From positions 2,782,501 to 2,846,500 of the forward strand of contig NZ_JACHIU010000001.1 in the NCBI RefSeq assembly GCF_014207705.1: a DNA stretch of 64,000 bases, read 5' to 3'. The stretch comes from Sphaerisporangium rubeum. GTDB lineage: Bacteria > Actinomycetota > Actinomycetes > Streptosporangiales > Streptosporangiaceae. A model generated the notes under the pieces. It did no database searches. It worked only from the letters and a program-made list of their open reading frames with translations, and was not told the origin of the DNA. The position numbers and the translations under genes were made by a program. Each line of letters opens with the position of its first letter. Position 1 is the first letter of the stretch. Shown in pieces: positions 45,013-52,029 of this stretch.

Positions 45013-45045
45013 TCTCGCGGCCTTCCCCGGCGGAACCGGCGGAGG

Positions 45046-46581
45046 TCAGAGACGGAACTCCAGGTCAGGCACGATCTCGGCGACGTCCATCTGCGCCTTC
45101 TGCAGGCGGCCCGAGTAGTCCCAGTTCATCGCCTGCCAGCGCGTGAACTGGTCGAGCACCCACATGCCGGACTGGCGGCTGCCGTTGCCGGATCTGCCGT
45201 TGCCGCCGAACGGCAGGTGCGCCTCGGCGCCTGAGGTCGAGTTGTTCACGCTGACCATGCCGGCGCCGACCCCGGCGCGGAACCGGAAGGCCGCCTTGGG
45301 GTCGGTGGTGTAGATCGAGGACGACAGGCCGTACCCCGGCCGGTTGGCCAGCGCGATCGCCTCGTCGAGCCCGCCGAACGTCGTGACGCCGACGATCGGG
45401 CCGAACGTCTCCTCCATGAACAGCCGGTCCCCGGGCCGCACGCCGTCCACCACGACCGGGTGGTAGAACAGGCCACCCGCGCCGTCGAAGTCCCCACGCG
45501 GGTTGCCTGTGGTGATGCGGCCGGTCGCGCCGGTCACGACGGTGTGGTGCGGCTGGAGCCACCCGAGGTACTCCTCGAAGCGCTCGGCGAACCGGTGGTC
45601 CAGCATCGGGCCGTACAGCACGTCGCCGCGCGGGTCGCCGACCTTCGCCGCCGCGACCGCGCGCACGTACCGCTCCACGAACGCGTCGTGCGCCGACTCG
45701 TGCACGATCACGGTGCCGAGCGACGTGCAGCGCTGGCCCGCGGTGCCGAAACCGGAGAACAAGGCGCCTTCCACGGCGAGGTCCAGGTCGGCGTCCGGCA
45801 TGACGACCATGGGGTTCTTGCCGCCGAGCTCCAGGCACGGCGATTGCAGGTGACGTCCGCACAGCTCACCGATGACGCGGCCCACGGCGGTGGATCCGGT
45901 GAACCCGACCTTCTGCACCGTGCCCTCCTCGAGCGCCGCCTCAAGGCCGGTGGAGGTGGCCGGGCCGTCGGCGAACACGATGTTCAGCACGCCGTCCGGC
46001 AGGCCCGCCGCCGCGAACAGCCGGTACAGCGCGTGCGCCGACGCGGCGGCGTACTCGGCGGGCTTCCACACCACCGCGTTGCCGCACAACAGGGCCGGGA
46101 CGATGTACCAGCTCGGCACCGCCACCGGGAAGTTCCCCGCCGTGATCACTGCGGCGACCCCGACCGGCACGCGGAACGTGAAGAGGCTCTTGTCCGGCAT
46201 CTCCGACGGCACCGTCTGGCCGTACAGCCTGCGTCCCTCGCCGAGGAAGAAGTCGCAGGTGTCGACGATCTCACGCACCTCGCCGAGCGCCTCGGCGTAC
46301 GGCTTGCCGATCTCGTCGGTGACCAGGCGTGCCAGCTCCTCGGCGTTGGCCTCCACCAGCCGTCCCATGGACGCGATCACCCGGCCGCGCACCGGCGCCG
46401 GCACTTTCTCCCATTCGCGTTGCGCCGCCGACGCCACGCTGCAGGCCCACGCGAACGTCGCGCCGTCCGCGAGTCGCACCTTCGCCACGATGTCCGCGGT
46501 CCGCGCCGGATTGACCGAGTCGTAGGCCGCGGCACTGGTGTCCTCGGCGGCCTTGCCGCCGACGACGGAAACGATCCGCAT
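45046..46581 (-). CDS. Aldehyde dehydrogenase (ALDH7-like)
   Basis: 511 residues from ATG 46581 (GAGGAGGGC upstream). Catalytic Cys lies in GTAGQRCTSLG, the general base Glu in CLELGGKNP, and NAD-binding sequence in WKPAEYAA and FTGSTAVGR. The GTAGQRCTS context with ETFGPIVGV fits ALDH7 (alpha-aminoadipic/piperideine-6-carboxylate semialdehyde dehydrogenase), which acts in lysine catabolism. No other lysine-pathway gene is nearby, so the substrate is open. Alone on its strand, followed by a terminator shared with the protease gene. Confidence 0.88.
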   Translation of the reverse strand: MRIVSVVGGKAAEDTSAAAYDSVNPARTADIVAKVRLADGATFAWACSVASAAQREWEKVPAPVRGRVIASMGRLVEANAEELARLVTDEIGKPYAEALGEVREIVDTCDFFLGEGRRLYGQTVPSEMPDKSLFTFRVPVGVAAVITAGNFPVAVPSWYIVPALLCGNAVVWKPAEYAAASAHALYRLFAAAGLPDGVLNIVFADGPATSTGLEAALEEGTVQKVGFTGSTAVGRVIGELCGRHLQSPCLELGGKNPMVVMPDADLDLAVEGALFSGFGTAGQRCTSLGTVIVHESAHDAFVERYVRAVAAAKVGDPRGDVLYGPMLDHRFAERFEEYLGWLQPHHTVVTGATGRITTGNPRGDFDGAGGLFYHPVVVDGVRPGDRLFMEETFGPIVGVTTFGGLDEAIALANRPGYGLSSSIYTTDPKAAFRFRAGVGAGMVSVNNSTSGAEAHLPFGGNGRSGNGSRQSGMWVLDQFTRWQAMNWDYSGRLQKAQMDVAEIVPDLEFRL

Positions 46582-46687
46582 GCTCAACGTCGCCCTCCTC
46601 GAATCGCCCTGTCCCCGCCTGTCCCCGCACTGTGCCGATACCACAACCGCCTGCCCCTGAACCTGTCCCTTTCGCGGCGGCAGGGGA

Positions 46688-47293
46688 TCACAGCGCCGTG
46701 AAGTCCGCGAAGTCGAACCCCGGCGACACCACGCAGCTCACCAGCACGGCCTCCGCGCCGGTCGGCCGCGCCGCCTGCCACGTCCCCGCCGGCACGATGA
46801 CCTGCGGAAGCTCTCCGTCCTCCACGCGTGGCCCGAGGGTGACGGCGGCCGGCTCACCGGGCTCGCGGCCCGTGCCGCCGAGCGTCAGCGTCAGCGGCCC
46901 GCCGCGGTGCCAGAACCACACCTCGTCGGAACGGACGGCGTGCCACACCGACTCCTCGCCTGGAGCGAGCAGGAAGTAGATGCCGGTGGCGCTCTGCCGG
47001 GGGCCGTCGTACCCGGCTGGCACGAACTCGGCGGACGTGCGCCACGTCTCGCGGAACCAGCCCCCTTCGGGGTGGGGGAGCAGGCCGAGTTCCTCGGCCA
47101 CGGGGGGCCGCCTCCGCAGGCCGGTGAACGCGCCGGTCACGTCCCTGCGCAGGAACAACACCGTGCCGTCCTCGACGGCGACCACCGTGCTGTCACCGGG
47201 GAACTCACGGGCCGCGACCCGCAGGGCCTCCTGTTCGCCCGCGACCGCGATGGAGGGACCGTCGGGGTAGGCGTCGTACGTCATCAGCAGCAT
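46688..47293 (-). CDS. DUF985 (cupin_5) family protein
   Basis: 201 residues. The last 140 residues are a cupin_5/DUF985 barrel: LLPHPEGGWFRETWR, SATGIYFLLAPGEESVWHAVRSDEVWFWHRG and VIVPAGTWQAA. Function of the family is unknown. TACGAT lies 7 nt before the ATG with no ribosome binding site, which suggests a leaderless mRNA. Divergent from the SWIM-protein operon across 125 bp that also contain an inverted repeat GGGAT-5-ATCCC (47346-47360). Confidence 0.85.
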   Translation of the reverse strand: MLLMTYDAYPDGPSIAVAGEQEALRVAAREFPGDSTVVAVEDGTVLFLRRDVTGAFTGLRRRPPVAEELGLLPHPEGGWFRETWRTSAEFVPAGYDGPRQSATGIYFLLAPGEESVWHAVRSDEVWFWHRGGPLTLTLGGTGREPGEPAAVTLGPRVEDGELPQVIVPAGTWQAARPTGAEAVLVSCVVSPGFDFADFTAL

Positions 47294-47390
47294 CCGGCCG
47301 ATCGTAGGCGACCGTCGCCGGGGTGTCGCCCGACTGGGGTCTCTGGGATGAAATATCCCCTCTGACCAGGTACAAGAAGCCGCCGGGAAT

Positions 47391-47412
47391 TGTCGGAGGG
47401 GGTCGATAGTGT
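47391..47412 (+). promoter_or_regulatory. Candidate DNA-damage (PafBC/RecA-NDp-type) promoter of the SWIM operon
   Basis: TTGTCGGAG (47391-47399), 7 nt, then TAGTGT (47407-47412). The known actinobacterial RecA-independent damage promoter is TTGTCRGTG-N8-TANNNT, so this matches with a 1-nt shorter spacer and one change in the last three bases of the first element. The GTG start lies 6 nt after the -10 and no ribosome binding site precedes it, as expected for a leaderless transcript. Confidence 0.5.
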
Positions 47413-47418
47413 TCCTGT

Positions 47419-48978
47419 GTGATCGAACGTTGGAGCCGTGATCAGGTCCTGGCGCTCGCCCCCGACGCGTCGTCCAAGAAAGGCGCGCAGAGCGTCAGCG
47501 GCCCTGCCAAGTGGCCGGTCGCCGGGGTCATGCCTGATGTCCTCTGGGGAGAGTGCAAAGGCAGCGGCGCCACGCCGTACCGCGCGTGCGTCGACCTCGC
47601 CGACACCGCCTACCGGTGCAGCTGTCCAAGCCGGAAGTTCCCCTGCAAACACGCACTCGGCCTCCTCTTACTATGGTCCGCCGACGGCGTGACCCCGGCC
47701 GACGAGCCCCCCACCTGGGTCGGCGAGTGGCTGGAGCAACGCCGCGCACGCGCCGGCCGCAAGGAGGGCGCCGGTCCGCCTGGCGCGGACGGTGCGGCTT
47801 CTCCGGGTCCGGACGGCACCGGTTCACCTGGGGTGGACGCACTCCGTCCACCCGGTGCCGGCGGTGCCGGTCCGCCTGGTGCCGGCGGTGCCGGTCCGCC
47901 TGGTGCGGACGGTTCCGCGTCCCGTTCCGCGGCGGGGGAGGCCGCGGTGACGGACGACGGGGCCGCTCTGCTCGGCGCGGCGGGTGCCGGGCCGGCCGGT
48001 GCGGTCGCCGGGTCTTCGGCCGACGCGGCGGCGCGGCGTGCGGCGCAGCGCGAGGAGAGGGTCATGGCCGGGCTGGCCGAGCTGGAGCGGTGGCTCGCCG
48101 ACCAGATCGGCCAGGGGCTGGCCGGGGCCCGGCGTGACGCCACCGCGCGCTGGCAGGAGCTGGCGCGGCGGCTGGTGGACGCGCAGGCGCCTGGTGTCGC
48201 GGGGGTCGTGTCGCGGCTGCCACGCGTGCTCGCCGACGAGGACTGGCCGTCCCGGCTTCTCGGGGAGTACGGCCTGCTCCACCTGCTCGCCGTCGGCCAC
48301 CGCCACGCGTCCGGCCTGCCGGGGCCGTTACGCGACACGATCCGGTCGCGCGTCGGCTTCCCCGTCTCACGGGACGACGTGCTGGCCGGTGAGCTCGTTC
48401 GCGACGTCTGGGACGTCCTCGGCCGGCGGGACGACGAGCAGGACAATCTGACGTCCCGCCGCGTCTGGCTGCGCGGCCGCCACACCGGCAGGTTCGCGCT
48501 GGTCCTGTCCTTCGCGCCGCCACGCCAGCCCCTGGACGTCTCACTGGTCACCGGCACCGCCGTGGACGCCGACCTCGCGTTCTATCCCGGCGCGTCTCCC
48601 TTGCGCGCACTGGTCGCCACCCGCCGCGGCCCCGTCCCCGCCGCACCCCCCGACGGCACCACCGTGAGCGGCGCACTCACCGAGATCGCCACCGCCGTCG
48701 CCGGCGACCCCTGGACCGACTCCTGGCCGATCGTCCTGCGACCCGCCACCCCCGCCAGGTCCGCCGGCCGCTGGCTCCTGACCGACCCTCCCTCGTCCAC
48801 TCCTCGCGAGGACGGCGGCGAGTCCCCCGGCATGCCGGTCCATCCGGTGGCCGGCCACCCGTGGCGCCTGCTCGCGGTCTCCGGCGGCCGGCCGGTGACC
48901 GTGGCGGCCGAGTGGACCCCTCTAGGGCTCAGACCCTTCACCGCGTGGGACGAGGAAGGACGGCTGGTGGTCCTGTGA
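47419..48978 (+). CDS. SWIM zinc-finger protein, first gene of the MoxR/VWA cassette
   Basis: 519 residues. The SWIM motif C-x-C-x6-C-x-H is C67, C69, C76, H78 (CSCPSRKFPCKHALG) and may bind nucleic acid or protein. It is followed by a Gly/Pro/Ala-rich linker at about 115-175 with repeats of the type PPGAGGAG (24-bp DNA period), then a conserved alpha-helical domain (WLADQIGQGLAGARRDATARWQ) to the end. SWIM proteins of this kind head cassettes with DUF5691, MoxR, DUF5682 and VWA genes. The next gene overlaps its stop (GTGA). Confidence 0.87.
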   Translation: MIERWSRDQVLALAPDASSKKGAQSVSGPAKWPVAGVMPDVLWGECKGSGATPYRACVDLADTAYRCSCPSRKFPCKHALGLLLLWSADGVTPADEPPTWVGEWLEQRRARAGRKEGAGPPGADGAASPGPDGTGSPGVDALRPPGAGGAGPPGAGGAGPPGADGSASRSAAGEAAVTDDGAALLGAAGAGPAGAVAGSSADAAARRAAQREERVMAGLAELERWLADQIGQGLAGARRDATARWQELARRLVDAQAPGVAGVVSRLPRVLADEDWPSRLLGEYGLLHLLAVGHRHASGLPGPLRDTIRSRVGFPVSRDDVLAGELVRDVWDVLGRRDDEQDNLTSRRVWLRGRHTGRFALVLSFAPPRQPLDVSLVTGTAVDADLAFYPGASPLRALVATRRGPVPAAPPDGTTVSGALTEIATAVAGDPWTDSWPIVLRPATPARSAGRWLLTDPPSSTPREDGGESPGMPVHPVAGHPWRLLAVSGGRPVTVAAEWTPLGLRPFTAWDEEGRLVVL

Positions 48979-50633
48979 ACACCCCGGACGAAAGCGGCCC
49001 GGACCTGAGCGCCGTCACCGGCGACAGGGCTCCCCGTCAGCGAGGCAGCGGCGAGGACGCCGCACGAGCCGCAGGTGAGCAGACAGGTGACAGCAGTCCA
49101 GGAATCACCGGCGAAGACGCCGCCGGTGAGCGGACGAGTGACAGCGGTCCAGGAGCCACCGGCGAAGACGCCGCTGGTGAGCGGACGAGTGACGGCGGTC
49201 CGGGAGGTGGTGTGAGCACGGTCGTGGAGTGGGAGCGGCTGGTGTCGGCGGCGCTTGTGGGGGTGGAGCGGCGGCCGGAAGGCGATGTGCTCGGACGCGC
49301 GGCGGCGCATGTCGTCGGCATGCGGGCCGGTCAGCCGCCGCGCCATGGGGAGCCGCTGCCTGCGGCACCCGGTGAGGAGCAGGCGATGGTGCCGCGTGCC
49401 GCGGGTGACCGGCTGGCGCGCATCCTGGACGGCGAGCAGCCGCGGCTGCTCCCCGAGTGGCTGGAGGCCGCCGCCGCGCGCGGCTACCGCCTGCCTCCCG
49501 AGCTGCTGCCGCAGGTGCTCGACCACGGTGCGCGCGACCGTTCGCTGCGCGCTCCCATCGGGGTGCTCGCCGGGGCCCGCGGCCGGTGGCTGGCCGGCCT
49601 CAACCCCGCCTGGGCCTACGTCCAGGACGAGGCCACCCCGGTCACCGTGCCGGAGCCGGTCGTCACGACGGGAACGGCCGCGCCGGGGCCGCCGATGGAC
49701 CTCTGGGAGTACGGCACACGCGGCGACCGCCTCGCGTACCTGCGGACGCTGCGGCGCGCCGACCCGGCGCAGGCACGCGAGCTGCTCCTCCAGGGCTGGG
49801 CCAAGGAAGGCCCCGAGGACCGCGCCGCGTTCGTCAACGCGCTCGCCGATGGCCTGTCCATGGACGACGAGCCGTTCCTTGAGGACGCGCTGGACGACCG
49901 CAGGCGCGAGGTCCGCGGCCAGGCCGCCGACCTGCTCACCAGGCTCCCCGGGTCGAGGCTCGGCCGCCGTATGGCCGCGCGGGCCGAGAGGTGCCTGACG
50001 CTGTCCGGCGACCGCCTCGTCGCCGAGCCTCCCGCCGAGTGCGACGCCGCCATGGAGCGCGACGGCATCCGTTCACGAGCCCCCGCAGGCACCGGCCAGG
50101 GAAGCTGGTGGCTCCAACAGGTCGTCGCACGCACCCCTCTCACCTTCTGGACCGGCCGGTTCGGCCTTCCGCCGAAGCAGATCGTCCGGTTGAAGGTCGA
50201 GGAGTGGCCGCGCGAGGTCAGGCTCGGCTGGGAACGCGCCGTGGTGCTCCAGAACGACCCCGAGTGGGCTCGCGCGCTGTTCGCCGTGGAGCCCCTCACC
50301 GACCTGCTCGCCGTCCTGCCACCGGCCGAGCGCGCGGGCCAGGCCGCCGAGCTGGTGCGAGGCCAGCCCGTGGACGGCCAGCTGATCATGATGCTCGGCG
50401 GCATCCCCGGCCCCTGGGGCCCGGCCCTCACCGATGCCGTCCTCGACAAGATCGTCGAAACCGTCGGCCACCAGCCCTGGAACCTCGGCGAACTCACCCG
50501 CCTCGCCGGCGAGCGCGCCGACCCCTCCGGCCACGCGACCGCGGCCTCCCGTTCCCCCGAACCCGCCGTCCAGGACGTCGCCGACGTCCTCCGCTTCCGC
50601 CACGCCATGCTCACCGAGCTGGGACCACCGTGA
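48975..50633 (+). CDS. DUF5691 family protein
   Basis: 552 residues from the GTG overlapping the previous stop. Residues 26-79 are tandem 17-20-residue units (GEDAAGERTSDSGPGAT) before the conserved part begins at about 80 with WERLVSAALVGVERRP. That is also where a second start, GTG 49212 with GGGAGGTGG just before it, could begin a protein without the repeats. The rest is alpha-helical, HEAT-like in places (LRRADPAQARELLLQGW, PGSRLGRRMAARAERCL). Biochemical role is unknown; co-occurrence with MoxR and VWA genes suggests it is an adaptor or substrate of the ATPase. Confidence 0.82.
   Translation: MNTPDESGPDLSAVTGDRAPRQRGSGEDAARAAGEQTGDSSPGITGEDAAGERTSDSGPGATGEDAAGERTSDGGPGGGVSTVVEWERLVSAALVGVERRPEGDVLGRAAAHVVGMRAGQPPRHGEPLPAAPGEEQAMVPRAAGDRLARILDGEQPRLLPEWLEAAAARGYRLPPELLPQVLDHGARDRSLRAPIGVLAGARGRWLAGLNPAWAYVQDEATPVTVPEPVVTTGTAAPGPPMDLWEYGTRGDRLAYLRTLRRADPAQARELLLQGWAKEGPEDRAAFVNALADGLSMDDEPFLEDALDDRRREVRGQAADLLTRLPGSRLGRRMAARAERCLTLSGDRLVAEPPAECDAAMERDGIRSRAPAGTGQGSWWLQQVVARTPLTFWTGRFGLPPKQIVRLKVEEWPREVRLGWERAVVLQNDPEWARALFAVEPLTDLLAVLPPAERAGQAAELVRGQPVDGQLIMMLGGIPGPWGPALTDAVLDKIVETVGHQPWNLGELTRLAGERADPSGHATAASRSPEPAVQDVADVLRFRHAMLTELGPP
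49110..49211 (+). repeat. 51-bp tandem repeat in the DUF5691 gene
   Basis: GGCGAAGACGCCG recurs at 49110 and 49161; a diverged third copy precedes them. Period 51 bp keeps the frame. Located before the conserved domain. Confidence 0.75.
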
Positions 50634-50967
50634 CGACCGCCGACCGCCGGCTGACCGATTCCGGGCCGCCGCACGACCGCGCGGTCCCTGCCGCGCCACG
50701 TCCGCCGGGCTCCGGCCGCCGCGACGACCGCGACCCTTTCGCCGGACGAGGCCGGCCCGACCACCACGGCCCTTTCGCCGGACAAGGCCGGCCGCGAGGA
50801 CCGTGGCCTTTCGCCGGACGAGGCCGGCCATGAGGACCACGGCCCTATCGCCGGACAAGGCCGGCCGCGAGGACCATGGCCTTTCGCCGGACGAGACCGG
50901 CCGCCGCGACGACCTCGAACCTCCCCATTCCGTGTCACCCCTACGTGAGAGCGAGCTGACAACACCG
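50634..50967 (+). repeat. Intergenic 36-37-bp tandem repeat array
   Basis: The 334-bp gap between the DUF5691 and MoxR genes contains five copies of CCTTTCGCCGGAC (one reads CCTATCG) starting at 50735, 50771, 50807, 50844 and 50880, alternating with GGCCGGCC-rich segments. Most units are 36 bp, so most frames stay open and the MoxR frame extends upstream to 50434. The array could be noncoding, or an N-terminal extension of MoxR. Confidence 0.8.
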
Positions 50968-52029
50968 ATGACAGTCCTGCGTCCGCACGCGGAAGATCAA
51001 TATGCCGAGGAGCTGGCGGTTCTCGCCAAGACCGACGACCGGTCGCGGCCGCCGGGGTGGCGGCTGTCGCCGTGGGCCGTGACGACCTACATCCTCGGGG
51101 ACGGGGATCAGATCAGCCCCAAGTACATCGGGCCGCGGCGGGTCGTCGAGGTGGCGGTCGCGACGCTCGCCACCGATCGGGCCCTGCTGCTGCTCGGTGT
51201 GCCGGGCACGGCGAAGACGTGGCTGTCGGAGCACCTCGCGGCGGCGATCAGCGGGGACTCGACGTTGCTGGTGCAGGGGACGGCGGGGACGGCCGAGGAG
51301 GCGGTCAGGTACGGGTGGAACTACGCGCGGCTGCTCGCGGAGGGGCCGTCCCGTGAGGCGCTCACCCCGAGCCCGGTGATGCGGGCCATGGCCGAGGGCC
51401 GGCTGGCGCGGATCGAGGAGCTCACCCGCATGCCGTCCGACGTGCAGGACGCGCTGATCACCGTCCTGTCGGAGAAGACCATGCCGGTGCCGGAGCTCGC
51501 GACGGAGGTGCAGGCCACCCGCGGCTTCAACGTGATCGCCACCGCCAACGACCGCGACCGCGGGGTCAACGAGCTGTCCAGCGCGCTGCGGCGCCGCTTC
51601 AACACCGTCGTGCTTCCCGTCCCCGCCACCGAGGACGAGGAGGTCGACATCGTGTCCCGCCGCGTCACCCAGCTCGGCCGCGCTCTTGAGCTGCCGGAGA
51701 CCACCACCGCGATGGAGGAGATCCGCCGCGTCGTCACCGTCTTCCGCGAGCTCCGCTCCGGCGCCACCACCGACGGCCGCGCCACCGTCAAGTCCCCGAG
51801 CGGCACCCTCAGCACCGCCGAGGCCATCTCCGTCCTCACGAGCGGCATCGCCCTGGCCGCGCACTTCGGCGACGGCGTCCTGCGTCCCGCCGACGTCGCC
51901 GCCGGTATCGTCGGCGCCGTCATCCAGGACCCCGTCTCCGACCGCGTCATCTGGAACGAGTACCTCGAAACCGTCGTCCGCGAGCGTCCGGAGTGGCGCG
52001 ACTTCTACCGGGCCTGCCGCGATGCCTGA
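50968..52029 (+). CDS. MoxR-type AAA ATPase
   Basis: 353 residues from ATG 50968. Walker A is GVPGTAKT (77-84; the usual GxxGxGKT with Ala before Lys), Walker B RIEELTRMP and sensor 1 VIATANDRD, with SSALRRRFNTV as arginine-finger region. MoxR ATPases work with VWA proteins as chaperones that assemble or activate partners, often coupling metal-ion insertion. Here the VWA gene is two genes downstream. No strong ribosome binding site is seen. Its end overlaps the DUF5682 start by 8 bp. Confidence 0.9.
   Translation: MTVLRPHAEDQYAEELAVLAKTDDRSRPPGWRLSPWAVTTYILGDGDQISPKYIGPRRVVEVAVATLATDRALLLLGVPGTAKTWLSEHLAAAISGDSTLLVQGTAGTAEEAVRYGWNYARLLAEGPSREALTPSPVMRAMAEGRLARIEELTRMPSDVQDALITVLSEKTMPVPELATEVQATRGFNVIATANDRDRGVNELSSALRRRFNTVVLPVPATEDEEVDIVSRRVTQLGRALELPETTTAMEEIRRVVTVFRELRSGATTDGRATVKSPSGTLSTAEAISVLTSGIALAAHFGDGVLRPADVAAGIVGAVIQDPVSDRVIWNEYLETVVRERPEWRDFYRACRDA

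Noticed and set aside
50735-50904. CRISPR array
   Set aside because: The 36-bp units are contiguous tandem repeats without unique spacers, and no cas genes occur in the window.
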